Positions 32,249 to 41,377 of a DNA stretch of 64,000 nucleotides are shown here, one piece after another; the first letter of the stretch is position 1, and each line of letters opens with the position of its first letter. The DNA comes from DASYVD01 sp036000545 (GTDB taxonomy: Bacteria; Actinomycetota; UBA4738; CALAEC01): contig DASYVD010000004.1 in the NCBI GenBank assembly GCA_036000545.1, forward strand, positions 1-64,000, written 5' to 3'. The notes below the pieces were generated by a model. The model saw nothing but the letters and a program-made list of their open reading frames with translations, was not told the origin of the DNA and ran no database searches. Made by a program: the position numbers and the translations under genes.

Positions 32249-34525
32249 CTATTCCTCCATCACCACGCGGACGTCGCCGTCCCGGGAGACCAGCGAGAAC
32301 CCCGTCATCTCCCCCTCGCGGCGGAAGACCAGGGTCAGCGTGCTCTCCCCCACTTTGAGGTTCCGGAGCTCCACGTAGTTCAGCCACCGGGGGAGGTGAG
32401 GCTTGTTCACCGTGAGCAGGTTCTGGTGGGCCATTGCGGAGAGTCCCAGCATCGCCTGGAGGAGGAGGAACGGGCTCCCCGCGGCCCATGCCTGTGGCGA
32501 GCACGCCACCGGGTACTGAACGGGGCTCGTGGGGGTCCTTCGGGTGAACCCGCAGTACAGCTCGGGGAGCCGCATGTAGTCGCTGTGCACGGCGGCGTCG
32601 AACATCGCCGTCGCCACCCGGTTCGTCGTGTTCACGAAGCCGTAGCGCTTCAGCCCCGCGGCGATCAGCGCGTTGTCGTGTGGCCACACCGAGCCGTCGT
32701 GGTAGCTCATGGGATTGTAGGCCTTGGCCGTCTTGCTCATGGTCCGGATCCCCCACCCCGAGAACATGTCCGGCTGGAACAGTCGTCGGGCCACCTTCTC
32801 CGCGAAGTCGTCGTCCACGGCCCCGCAGTACAGGAGATGGCCGGGGTTCGACACCACGGTGCGAACCTGCTGCTTCGCGCCGTCCAGCGCGCCGGCGAAG
32901 TACTGCTCGTCCTCCATCCAGAACGCCTCGGCGAGACGGTCGCGGATTACGGACGCCTCCTTACGGAGACGGGCGGCCCGCTCCTCGTCGCCGACCACCG
33001 CGTAGACGTCGGCCATTCGGACCTTGGCCATGTACACGTATCCCTGTACCTCGACGAGCGCGATGGGCGGCTCCGCCAGGTTGCCGTCGGTGTGGACCAC
33101 GGAGTTCCAGGAGTCCTTCCACCCCTGGTTGGTCAGCCCCCGCTTCGACCGGCTCCGGTACTCGACCAACCCATCGCCGTCCTGGTCGCCGTACTCGTCG
33201 ATCCACGCCAGTGCGGCCTCCGCCGCCGGCATGAGCTCGTCGAGGAAGGCCCGGTCGTTCGTCCACCGGAAGTACTGCGCCAGCAGGATCAGGAACCACG
33301 GCGTGGAGTCGACCGACCCGTAGTAGGGAGTATGCGGGAGGAAATTGGAGCCGGCCAGCTCGCCTCGGCGGATCTCGTGGAGGATCTTCCCGGGCTCCTC
33401 GTCGCGCCAGTGGTCAACCTTGGTTCCCTGGAGCCGCGCGAGCACCTGGAGGCTCTCGCGAGCCGGACCGGTGTTGAGCATGAGGAGCTGATGCGACGTG
33501 ATCAGGGTGTCTCGCCCGAACACGGCGACGTACCACGGGATGCCCGCGGCGATCACCCCGCCGCCGTCCAGCCTTGTGTAGAGCGCCCGGAGGTCCCGCA
33601 GGCCCCGGGTAAGCAACGAGTTGAAGAGCTCGTTGTCCGTCCGGATCTGGGTGCACTCCCGCTCCCAGTCCTCGTAGGACCGGCGAAGCTCGTGCACCAC
33701 GCTGTCGAAGTCGTGGGCGGGGAGCTCCTCCTCGCCGACCTTCGGCTCCACGGTGATGGCCACCACCTTGGTCTCGTGGGCCTTCAGGTCGAGTCCGAAA
33801 TCCGCCTCGACGAGGTCGCCGCGGACTTCGAGTCTCGCCGGGTCCATGGCGAACTCGATCCGGCTCACCCTCCGCACGCCGTCCTCTCCGAGATACGCGA
33901 ACTCGACCGTTCGTCCCTCCGCGCGAGGCGGATCGTGGTGCCCGCGCGTGGGCCGAGTGAGACCCCGAACCTCGAAGATGTCGTGGAAGTCCGCTCCGAA
34001 CGACAGCTGGATGTCCAGCCGGACCGGGAAGGCGTTGTAGTTCTTCACGCGGATCCGCTCGTACACGCGGCCGCCGACGGCCCGGAGGCGTCGGATGTTG
34101 AGGGTCTGCTGGGGGACGACGAGCTGTTGGTCCTCGTCGTAGAGGGCGGGGTTCGTGAGATCCACGAACGACATGTAGGCGCGCTCCGCGGACGAGGAGA
34201 GCAGGATCGGATCTCGTCCGGAGATCCGCAGGCGCAGGTGCGACAGGAACCGCGTGTCCCGGTAGTACATCCCGAGACCGAACCCAGCTCGGTCGTCGAG
34301 GTTTCCCTCGGTATCGGAGTAGACGAAGGTCTCACCTTCCTTGACCGCCAGGACCTTGCTGGGAAGCTCGGCCACGACGACCGGGGCCTGGGCGTGCAAC
34401 ACACGCCCCGCTGCATCGAGGGAGGCTTCGAGGTCTTCCTGCCGGCCGGGCACCGGGCGATCGCTCGGGGGTGGCTGGCGGTCGTCGGGAGGTCGGGGAA
34501 GAGCGGACGGGTGTTCGTCGCTCAT
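32249..34525 (-). CDS. Amylo-alpha-1,6-glucosidase / glycogen debranching-type protein
   Basis: A 758-residue cytosolic protein. The N-terminal domain (about 50-280) is the glycogen-debranching-associated beta-sandwich (FVYSDTEGNLDDRAGFGLGMYYRDTRFLSHLRL). The C-terminal half is an (alpha/alpha)6 barrel with WYVAVFGRDTLITSHQLLML, GWKDSWNSVVHTDG and YHDGSVWPHDNALIAAGLKRYG, as in COG3408 proteins. These are annotated as debranching glucosidases, but relatives act on other glucosides, so the substrate is open. No signal peptide. A clear promoter (TTGAGG-17-TAGACT) ends ten bases before the ATG. Confidence 0.88.
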   Translation of the reverse strand: MSDEHPSALPRPPDDRQPPPSDRPVPGRQEDLEASLDAAGRVLHAQAPVVVAELPSKVLAVKEGETFVYSDTEGNLDDRAGFGLGMYYRDTRFLSHLRLRISGRDPILLSSSAERAYMSFVDLTNPALYDEDQQLVVPQQTLNIRRLRAVGGRVYERIRVKNYNAFPVRLDIQLSFGADFHDIFEVRGLTRPTRGHHDPPRAEGRTVEFAYLGEDGVRRVSRIEFAMDPARLEVRGDLVEADFGLDLKAHETKVVAITVEPKVGEEELPAHDFDSVVHELRRSYEDWERECTQIRTDNELFNSLLTRGLRDLRALYTRLDGGGVIAAGIPWYVAVFGRDTLITSHQLLMLNTGPARESLQVLARLQGTKVDHWRDEEPGKILHEIRRGELAGSNFLPHTPYYGSVDSTPWFLILLAQYFRWTNDRAFLDELMPAAEAALAWIDEYGDQDGDGLVEYRSRSKRGLTNQGWKDSWNSVVHTDGNLAEPPIALVEVQGYVYMAKVRMADVYAVVGDEERAARLRKEASVIRDRLAEAFWMEDEQYFAGALDGAKQQVRTVVSNPGHLLYCGAVDDDFAEKVARRLFQPDMFSGWGIRTMSKTAKAYNPMSYHDGSVWPHDNALIAAGLKRYGFVNTTNRVATAMFDAAVHSDYMRLPELYCGFTRRTPTSPVQYPVACSPQAWAAGSPFLLLQAMLGLSAMAHQNLLTVNKPHLPRWLNYVELRNLKVGESTLTLVFRREGEMTGFSLVSRDGDVRVVMEE

Positions 34526-34534
34526 TGGGGCGGC

Positions 34535-34563
34535 AGTCTAGGTGGGACTTCTCACCTCCTCAA
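34535..34563 (-). promoter_or_regulatory. Sigma-70-type promoter of the debranching-type gene
   Basis: On the minus strand TTGAGG (34558-34563) and TAGACT (34535-34540) are 17 bases apart. The -10 box ends nine bases before the ATG at 34525, giving an almost leaderless mRNA. No Shine-Dalgarno sequence is seen in that short stretch. Confidence 0.65.
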
Positions 34564-34707
34564 CCTCTCAGACCATCTTCCAGTGTCGGCGGGTTACAGG
34601 AGCAACCTGAGGAACACACTCACCGCGAGCGGCCGGGCTCGGAGGCCGAGCGCGCCCAGCCCCCTTCCCTCGCCCACGCGCTCAACCCCCTCGCCCGGCC
34701 AACCCAC

Positions 34708-35574
34708 CTAGAGCCTCCTCAGCTCAGCTCCTGGAGCAATGCGGGGACGGAGGACGCGCCAGCCGGGTCCGAGCTCTGGGACGACGGCGCTGTCGGTCTC
34801 GAACGCGAGGAGCGAAGGCCCCGCTCCCGCCACGCATACCGCCAGGCCGGCGTCGCGGAGGTCCTGAAAGAGAGCACGAGAGGCCGGGGCCAGGGCCAGC
34901 CGGCGGGCCTGGTGGAGCCGGTCTTCGAGGGCCTCGAGAAGGAGCTCGGGCCGGGCGGTCAGCGCGACCACGGTGAGAGCCGCCCGGCCCACGTTGTGGG
35001 CGGCGGCGGAGAGGGGGACCTCTCTCGGAAGGATCCGCCGGGCGTCGGCTGTCGGGACGCGCTCCTCCTCCGGAACGAGCAGGACAGGGCGGAGCGACGC
35101 GTGCGGCTCCAGGGGCTCGGCTCGCCATCCCGTTGCCGATAGATAGGCGACCACCAGCCCTCCGAGGATGCAGGCGGCCACGTTGTCCGGGTGGCCTTCG
35201 ATGTCCACAGCGACCTGGAGCAGCCCGGGGGGGTCGAGACGGGACCCGATCAGCTCGTTGGCGAGCAGGAGACCGGCGACCGTCGCCGACGACGACGACC
35301 CGAGACCCCGTTCGAGCGGGATGGCGTTTCGGCACCGGAGTCTGAACGGGGGCAGGGACCCGCCGGCCTCGCGCGCGAGGTAGGCCATGGACCGGAACAC
35401 GAGGTTGGAGGCGTCCTCGGGGAGCTCACCGGCTCCCTCACCCTCCACGACCACGGCCGGCCGGGCCTCCGTGTCGACTTCCACCTCGTTCTCGACGTCC
35501 ACGGCGAGGGCCAGGGCGTCAAATCCCGGGCCGAGGTTGGCCACGGTGGCCGGAGTCCGGGCGAGGAGGCGCAT
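34708..35574 (-). CDS. thrB: Homoserine kinase
   Basis: GHMP-superfamily kinase of 288 residues that phosphorylates homoserine in threonine synthesis. It starts MRLLARTPATVANLGPGFDALALAV and has the ATP-binding motif PLERGLGSSSSATVAGLLLAN (GLGSSSS). The C-terminal CVAGAGPSLLAF motif is present. Its ATG overlaps the thrC stop (TGATG). The frame opening at 35688 lies inside thrC and is not used. Last gene of the argS-hom-thrC-thrB run. Confidence 0.95.
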   Translation of the reverse strand: MRLLARTPATVANLGPGFDALALAVDVENEVEVDTEARPAVVVEGEGAGELPEDASNLVFRSMAYLAREAGGSLPPFRLRCRNAIPLERGLGSSSSATVAGLLLANELIGSRLDPPGLLQVAVDIEGHPDNVAACILGGLVVAYLSATGWRAEPLEPHASLRPVLLVPEEERVPTADARRILPREVPLSAAAHNVGRAALTVVALTARPELLLEALEDRLHQARRLALAPASRALFQDLRDAGLAVCVAGAGPSLLAFETDSAVVPELGPGWRVLRPRIAPGAELRRL

Positions 35575-36659
35575 CAGAGACCGAGCTCGGCGGCCACCGC
35601 GTCGGGGTCGGCCGGGACCGTCGCCGGCGGAACGGTCCGGGACACCGCGACCTGAGGGTCCTTCAGACCGTGGCCGGTGAGGACGCACACGACGACGTCC
35701 CCGCGCGAGATTCGCTCCCCCTCGGCCACCGCCAGAAGCCCGGCCACCGACGCCGCCGACGCCGGCTCGCAGAAGATGCCCTCTCTGGCCAACCGGTCGT
35801 ACGCGGCCAGGATGTCGTTGTCGGGGACGGCCAGGATGTCTCCCCCGGATTCCTCCGCGGCCCGGACGGCTCCCTCCCAGGACGCCGGGTTGCCGATGCG
35901 GATCGCGCTGGCAACCGTCTCGGGGTGCTCGACCGGCTCCCCGCGAACGATCGGCGCCGCGCCCTCGGCCTGGAACCCGAAGACAACCGGCAGGGCGTCC
36001 GTCCTCCCGCCGTCCCGGTACTCTCGGTAGCCCATCCAGTGGCTGGTGATGTTCCCCGCATTCCCCACCGGAAGGAGGTGGACGTCGGGTGCACGACCGA
36101 GGGCGTCACAGATCTCGAAAGCGCAGGTCTTCTGACCTTGCAGCCGGTCGGGGTTCACCGAGTTGACCATGGTGACGGGGTGGGCGTCGGCGAGCTGGCG
36201 GGTGAGGACCAGCGCTCGGTCGAAGCTCCCTTCGACCTCGAGGACCCTGGCCCCGGCCACCAGCGTCTGGGCCATCTTCCCGAGAGCCACTCCGCCCTTG
36301 GGCACGACGACGGCGCAGGTGAGCCCGGCCCGGGCGGCATACGCCGCGGCCGAGGCGCTGGTGTTGCCGGTGGACGCGCACACCACGGCCTTCGACCCCT
36401 GCTCCAGGGCCTTGGAGACGGCCACGGTCATCCCCCGATCCTTGAACGAGCCGGTCGGGTTGGCTCCCTCGACCTTCAGGAAGACCTCGCAGCCCGTCGC
36501 CTGGGAGAGGGAGGCGGACCGAACCAGCGGCGTCCCACCCTCGAGCAGAGTGACCACCGGGGTCGCGTCGGTCACGGGCAGCCGGGCCCGGAACTCCTCG
36601 ATGACCCCGCGCCAGGGCGCGGGGCGGGCCCTTCTCGGCGAGCCAGCCCTACTCGCCAC
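35574..36659 (-). CDS. thrC: Threonine synthase
   Basis: PLP enzyme converting O-phosphohomoserine to threonine, 361 residues. PLP lysine K73 in ANPTGSFKDRGM, the phosphate-binding NAGNITSHWMGY loop and the ASTGNTSASAAAYAARAG substrate loop are visible. It belongs to the shorter bacterial type used in actinobacteria. GTG at 36659 overlaps the end of hom by 11 bases. The last 20 residues are Pro/Ala-rich. Confidence 0.96.
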   Translation of the reverse strand: MASRAGSPRRARPAPWRGVIEEFRARLPVTDATPVVTLLEGGTPLVRSASLSQATGCEVFLKVEGANPTGSFKDRGMTVAVSKALEQGSKAVVCASTGNTSASAAAYAARAGLTCAVVVPKGGVALGKMAQTLVAGARVLEVEGSFDRALVLTRQLADAHPVTMVNSVNPDRLQGQKTCAFEICDALGRAPDVHLLPVGNAGNITSHWMGYREYRDGGRTDALPVVFGFQAEGAAPIVRGEPVEHPETVASAIRIGNPASWEGAVRAAEESGGDILAVPDNDILAAYDRLAREGIFCEPASAASVAGLLAVAEGERISRGDVVVCVLTGHGLKDPQVAVSRTVPPATVPADPDAVAAELGL

Positions 36660-37941
36660 CCTCCACCCGCATGACGCTCTTGACCTCGGAGACGACGTCC
36701 AGGGCCCGCAGGTCGTTCACCGTCCGCTGGAGCGCTCCTTCGTTGGCCCGGTGAGTGATCATCACCAGGAGGGCTCTCTCGCCGCCCCCCTCCTGCCACA
36801 CCTCCTTGATGGAGACCTCGTTCTCCCCGAACGCTCCCGCCACCTTGGCCAAGACGCCCGGTCGGTCCACCGCCTCCAGGAGCAGGTAGTACTGACTCTC
36901 GTGACGGTCCATCGGGCGGACCGTTCGCTCCTCGTAGCAGGTGCAGCCGATCTCCCGGCCGCCCCACTTGAGATTGCGGGCCACGGCGACGAGATCACCT
37001 ACCACCGCCGTGGCGGTTGGCCCCCCGCCCGCGCCCCTCCCGTAGAACATGAGAGGTCCCGCGGCCGCCCCTTCCACGAAGACGGCATTCAGATTTTCGC
37101 GCACCGCGGCCAGCGGGTGGTCCCGGGGAATCATCGCCGGGTGCACTCGGACGGCCACCTCACTGTCCTCGAGACCGGCGAACGCGATGAGCTTGATGAC
37201 GTAGCCGAGACGCTCGGCGAACCGGATATCCTCGGCGGTCACGCCGGCGATCCCCTCGCGGTACACGTCGCTCGCCACCACCCGGGCGTTGAAGGCGATC
37301 GAGGCCAGGATGGCGCACTTGGCCGCGGCATCGAACCCCTCGACGTCTTCGGTGGGATCGCGCTCCGCGTAGCCGAGCTGCTGCGCCTGCGCCAGGGCGT
37401 CCGGGAACGACATCCCGTCCTCCGTCATCCGAGTCAGGACGTAGTTCGTCGTTCCGTTCACGATGCCCATCAATCGAATGACACGCTCGCCGGCGAGCGA
37501 CTCCTTCATCGGTCGGACCAGCGGGATCCCTCCGGCTACCGACCCTTCGAAGGCCAGATCTGCTCGGGTCTCTTCCGCCGCGTCGAAGAGCTCCCTGCCG
37601 AAGTTGGCGAGAAGCTCCTTGTTCGCCGTGACCACGGGCTTGCCGGCTCGGAGCGACCGGAGGATCAACGAGCGGGCAGGCTCGATGCCCCCGATGACCT
37701 CGCAGACCACGTCCACGTCGGGATCGTCGACGACCTCCTCTGGAGCAGTGGTGAACAGCTCCTGGGGAACCGGGACCTCTCGGTCAGCCGACGGGTTGCG
37801 CACCGCCACCCGCACGAGCTCGAGTCGGCAGCCTACCCGCCGTTCGATGTCCGAGCTGTGCTCGCTGAGGAGGCGGGCCACGGCGGCGCCGACGGTCCCG
37901 CATCCGAGCATGCCGATCCGTACAGGCGCTGCTTCGCTCAC
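36649..37941 (-). CDS. hom: Homoserine dehydrogenase with ACT domain
   Basis: NAD(P)-dependent enzyme reducing aspartate semialdehyde to homoserine, 430 residues. Rossmann motif IGMLGCGTVGAAVARLL, ANKELLANFG, the catalytic core NGTTNYVLTRMTEDG and GYAERDPTEDVEGFDAAAKCAILA are all present. The C-terminal ACT domain (about 345-430, YYLLLEAVDRPGVLAKVAGAFGENEVSIKEV) gives feedback control, normally by threonine. It is first of hom-thrC-thrB and follows the GNAT gene by 43 bases. Confidence 0.97.
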   Translation of the reverse strand: MSEAAPVRIGMLGCGTVGAAVARLLSEHSSDIERRVGCRLELVRVAVRNPSADREVPVPQELFTTAPEEVVDDPDVDVVCEVIGGIEPARSLILRSLRAGKPVVTANKELLANFGRELFDAAEETRADLAFEGSVAGGIPLVRPMKESLAGERVIRLMGIVNGTTNYVLTRMTEDGMSFPDALAQAQQLGYAERDPTEDVEGFDAAAKCAILASIAFNARVVASDVYREGIAGVTAEDIRFAERLGYVIKLIAFAGLEDSEVAVRVHPAMIPRDHPLAAVRENLNAVFVEGAAAGPLMFYGRGAGGGPTATAVVGDLVAVARNLKWGGREIGCTCYEERTVRPMDRHESQYYLLLEAVDRPGVLAKVAGAFGENEVSIKEVWQEGGGERALLVMITHRANEGALQRTVNDLRALDVVSEVKSVMRVEGGE

Positions 37942-37984
37942 CGATGAGGTTCCGGTCCGCGGGTGGGGGGTAACCTCGTCCCGC

Positions 37985-38578
37985 TCACGGGAGCCACCGG
38001 GCCATCACGATCTCGTCGTCGTAGCCGTAGGACTTCTTCGACTGACCGATGAGGCGGCCCTCTTCCTCGAACCCGAATTTCCGGTACAGCGCCCGGGCCA
38101 CCTCGTTGTGCGGGTAGACGGTCAGGCTCACCTTCTCCACCCCCGACCACTCGGCCCATCGAAGAGCCTCGGCGAGAAGAGCCGAACCAACACCTCGCCC
38201 GCGCCACTCCCGAGAGACCGACATCCCCAACTCGGCCACGTGCCGGAGGTTGGCGTGCTTCTCCCGCGTGATCCCCAGGTCGCCAACGACTCGCCCATCC
38301 GCCACGGCCACGATGCGTGCGCCGGTGGATGTCCACGACCTACGGAACTGCCGGCGCAGCTGGCGCACGGTCCAGGGAACTTCCTCCGTCCGGATGAACC
38401 GCCGCTCCGCGGCGACGGCCTTCACCAGGTCGAGGATCTGCCGGGCGTCACTGGGGCGGGCGGGCCGCACTTCCACACCCGGCGGCGGGAAAGGCTCCGG
38501 GAGCGACGGACCGGTCGGCCGGCCGCGTGAGACCGGCGGAGCCCCTTCATCTCCGCGATTTTCCCCTGGAACCCCCAT
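37985..38578 (-). CDS. GNAT-family N-acetyltransferase
   Basis: A 197-residue protein. After about 33 Pro/Gly-rich residues the GNAT fold starts (VEVRPARPSDARQILDLVKAV). The acetyl-CoA loop is SREWRGRGVGSALLAEALRWA and the last strand is VYPHNEVARALYRKFGFEEEGRL. Substrate unknown. It lies directly beside argS (the start is the base before the argS stop), so it is in the same transcript. A small-molecule or N-terminal amine acceptor cannot be told apart here. Confidence 0.9.
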   Translation of the reverse strand: MGVPGENRGDEGAPPVSRGRPTGPSLPEPFPPPGVEVRPARPSDARQILDLVKAVAAERRFIRTEEVPWTVRQLRRQFRRSWTSTGARIVAVADGRVVGDLGITREKHANLRHVAELGMSVSREWRGRGVGSALLAEALRWAEWSGVEKVSLTVYPHNEVARALYRKFGFEEEGRLIGQSKKSYGYDDEIVMARWLP

Positions 38579-40261
38579 CTATTCGGTTCCCTCCAGCCGC
38601 TCCATGCTGTCCGGCGCCGAGACGCCGAGGATCGCCAGCACGTTGCCGATCACCTGCTTGGTAGCCGCGGCGAGATGCATGCGCGCCTGGGTGAGGTCGG
38701 GGTCATCGGTCACCACCCGGCACTCCGTGTAGAAACGGTGGAAGTCGGCGGCCAACTCCTCCGCGTACCGGGTCAGCCGGTACGGCGCCCTGCCCTCAGC
38801 TGCGAACCGCACCTGTTCCGGCATCTCCGCGATCTTCCGGAGCAGGTCGAGCTCGGTCTCGTGGACCAGCTCCTCGGCCCGGACCTTCTCGAAGGGCTCC
38901 ATGGCGACGCCCTGCTCCTCGGCGAACCGAAGGATGCTGGCGATCCGGGCGTGCGCGTACTGGACGTAATACACGGGATTCTCCAAGGTCTGGCTCTTCA
39001 CGAGGTCGATATCGAAGTCGAGCGCGGTGTCGGTGGAACGGGTAAGGAGCGTGTATCGGGCGGCGTCCGGTCCGACCTCGTCGAGTACCTCGTCGAGTGT
39101 GATGATGTCGCCGGTCCGCTTGCTCATCCGCACCGGTTCTCCCCCCCGGTACAGGTTGACCAGCTGGTACAGGATGAACTCCACCCGGTCGACCTCGTAA
39201 CCGAACGCCTGCGCCGCCCCCACGAGGCGCTTCATGGTCCCGTGGTGGTCGGCCCCCCACACGTAGATCAGCCGGTCGAACCCACGGGCGAACTTCTCGC
39301 GGAGGTACGCGCAGTCGGCCGCGAAGTAGGTGGGCTCCCCGTTGGAGCGCACCAGCACGCGGTCCTTCTCGTCCCCGAACCGAGTGGACCGGAACCAGAT
39401 TGCTCCGTCGTCCTCGTAGGCCAGCTCCCGGTCCTTGAGGAGTTGGATGGCCTGGTCGATCCGGCCCTCGGCCCGAAGTGTGGTCTCGCGGAACCAGGTC
39501 TCGATGCGCACGTTCATCCGATCCAACGTTGCCCGGATGGCGTCGAGCTCCCGGCGCATCCCTTCATCCCCAAGCAGGGCCCGGCGCTCCTCTGGAGGCA
39601 GGCTCACAAACTCATCGCCGGCGTCGGCCGCGATCTCCTCGGCGAGCTCGGCCAGGTAGCTTCCTTGATAGCCGCCCTCGGGGATCTCTGCCTCGCGCCC
39701 GAAGCGCTGGAGGTACCGGGCCTCCAGCGATGCGGCGAACAGCTCCGCCTGTCCTCCGGCGTCGTTCACGTAGTACTCGCGCTCGACTCGGTAACCCGCC
39801 GTCTCCAGCAGGCGAGCCAAGGCGTCCCCAATGGCAGCGCCCCGCCCGTGGCCTACGTGCAGTGGACCGGTGGGGTTGGCGGATACGAACTCGACCTGGA
39901 CACGCTCGCCGGCCCCCACGTCGACCCGCCCGTAGGCCGGCCCGAGCCGTTCCACCTCACCCATCACCTCGTAGAGCCAGCCGTGCGCCAGGAAGAAGTT
40001 GATGAACCCCGGCCCGGCCACCTCGGCCTTGGCCACGAAGGCGGCCGGCGGGAGGTGCTTCACGATGATGTCGGCGACATCCCTGGGATTCCGAACGATT
40101 CGCGGCGCCAGCGCCAGGGCTATATTGGTGGTGTAGTCGCCGTGGTCCTTCTGGCGGGGGCGAACCACCTCGATCGCATCGGGCACGTCTTCCAGTCGGA
40201 GCTCAACCGCGGCCGCGGCAACGGCCTCACGGACTATCCGGGCGAGCTGCTCCTCGATCAT
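38579..40261 (-). CDS. argS: Arginyl-tRNA synthetase
   Basis: Class I aminoacyl-tRNA synthetase, 560 residues. HIGH-type motif is HVGHGRG in SANPTGPLHVGHGRGAAIGDAL, and the KMSKS counterpart is MSKRTGDI, both typical of ArgRS. The N-terminal Add-1 domain (about 1-100) and the C-terminal anticodon-binding domain (DALD-type, AHARIASILRFAEEQG onward) are complete. It precedes the GNAT and threonine genes, as in several actinobacteria. A CheY-like gene ends 15 bases upstream. Confidence 0.97.
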   Translation of the reverse strand: MIEEQLARIVREAVAAAAVELRLEDVPDAIEVVRPRQKDHGDYTTNIALALAPRIVRNPRDVADIIVKHLPPAAFVAKAEVAGPGFINFFLAHGWLYEVMGEVERLGPAYGRVDVGAGERVQVEFVSANPTGPLHVGHGRGAAIGDALARLLETAGYRVEREYYVNDAGGQAELFAASLEARYLQRFGREAEIPEGGYQGSYLAELAEEIAADAGDEFVSLPPEERRALLGDEGMRRELDAIRATLDRMNVRIETWFRETTLRAEGRIDQAIQLLKDRELAYEDDGAIWFRSTRFGDEKDRVLVRSNGEPTYFAADCAYLREKFARGFDRLIYVWGADHHGTMKRLVGAAQAFGYEVDRVEFILYQLVNLYRGGEPVRMSKRTGDIITLDEVLDEVGPDAARYTLLTRSTDTALDFDIDLVKSQTLENPVYYVQYAHARIASILRFAEEQGVAMEPFEKVRAEELVHETELDLLRKIAEMPEQVRFAAEGRAPYRLTRYAEELAADFHRFYTECRVVTDDPDLTQARMHLAAATKQVIGNVLAILGVSAPDSMERLEGTE

Positions 40262-40276
40262 GGGCTCAGGGCGAGC

Positions 40277-40693
40277 CTACTCCTGCGGTTCCTGTGAGCC
40301 TCCCAGCGAGCGCTGGACGACCTCGATGAGCTCTCCCGGGTCGAACGGCTTGGTCACGTAGGCCACCACGCCGAGCTCGTACCCGCGCCGCCGGTCCTGG
40401 TCCTGGGCCCGGGCCGATAGGAAGATCACCGGGATGGCCGCGGTGGCCTGGTCCTCCTTGAGCCGGCGGCATACCTCCCAGCCGTCGACCCCGGGCATCA
40501 TGACGTCGAGCAGGATGATGTCGGGGAGATGCTCTCTTGCCTTCTCGAACGCTTCCTCCCCCCTGGTGGCCGTGTGGACCTCGAATCCCTCGAGGTTGAA
40601 GTTCACCTGGAGAAGACGAAGGATGACGGGGTCGTCGTCGGCAACCAGGATCCGCGTCGGCCTGCTCGTCCCCGTCAAGAGTGACGGAATCAT
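40277..40693 (-). CDS. Single-domain response regulator (CheY-like)
   Basis: A 138-residue receiver domain with no output domain: acidic pocket DDD (19-21), phosphoacceptor Asp63 in IILLDVMMPGVDGW, Ser in FLSARAQ and Lys in YVTKPFDPGEL. The start is ATG at 40693; the upstream opening to 40846 lies in the frameshifted copper-protein gene. It is only 15 bases ahead of argS and on the same strand. No sensor kinase is adjacent, so its partner lies elsewhere. Similar stand-alone receivers act in phosphorelays or bind other proteins. Confidence 0.92.
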   Translation of the reverse strand: MIPSLLTGTSRPTRILVADDDPVILRLLQVNFNLEGFEVHTATRGEEAFEKAREHLPDIILLDVMMPGVDGWEVCRRLKEDQATAAIPVIFLSARAQDQDRRRGYELGVVAYVTKPFDPGELIEVVQRSLGGSQEPQE

Positions 40694-40722
40694 AGCAGCG
40701 AGCCGCGGCTGCGGCGCCCGGT

Positions 40723-41261
40723 TCAGGCCACTGTGAGCTCGGCCTTCATTCCCAGCTTGGCGTGCGGCTTCCCGGTCTTGGGATCGGGGAAGAAGCAGCG
40801 AACCTGATAGGTGCCGGGCTCGAGATCGATCGAGCTCCACATCCAACCGCCGGGAGCCGGTGCGAGGCTGAAGAACCCTTCTTCCTCGGCACCCTGCTCG
40901 TAGATCAGGACCTCGTGGCCCTGTTTGCCGAGGTTGGAGTCCCCACCGTCGCTTCCCCCGCTACGGCGCCTTCGATCTTGAAGTAGAACTCGCCCACCTC
41001 GATGGTGAAGTCCGCCGCAGGGACTCGCACCTCTGGTCCCGTGGCAGCTGCGACTTCGAAGAATCCCACCGGAGGGGGCCCTCTGCTTCGGGGTCGACCA
41101 CGAGGTACGACCCCTCCGGGAACTCGAGCGTCGCCTGGCTGGTGCCTCCCGGCTTCGCAACGGGGAGGCCCCGACGACCGTAATCAACGCGAGGATCGGC
41201 ACGCGGCGAGGGCGACGAGGGCAAGCGCAGTGAGACGAGCAGCGATCGCGGTGCGGTTCAC
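40723..41261 (-). pseudogene. Cupredoxin-like lipoprotein gene with three frameshifts
   Basis: Pieces of one protein lie in different frames. GTG at 41261 (RBS GGAGGA) starts a lipoprotein signal (MNRTAIAARLTALALVALAAC) that hits a stop within a few codons. A shifted frame gives ATLEFPEGSYLVVDPEAEGP, another gives GFFEVAAATGPEVRVPAADF and IEVGEFYFKIEGA, and the last gives GHEVLIYEQGAEEEGFFSL to GTYQVRCFFPDPKTGKPHAKLGM. Joined, these make a small copper-protein-like secreted domain (H near GHEV, C in VRCFFPD, H in KPHAKLGM). Breaks near 41190, 41070 and 40940 sit partly at G/C runs, so assembly indels are possible. Confidence 0.72.
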
Positions 41262-41377
41262 GTGATTTCCTCCTGGGAGGCGGCGGACCTATCTCACCCT
41301 GCGCAGCGTCTAGACGCCTGCGGACGGAGGCAACTCGGGGCGCCGAGGGCGAAAAGCTCGCTGCTACTATTGCCGTG

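Noticed and set aside
32396..34711. A 771-codon plus-strand open frame opposite the debranching-type gene
   Set aside because: It is antisense to a protein with clear family motifs, has no ribosome site and no recognisable domain.
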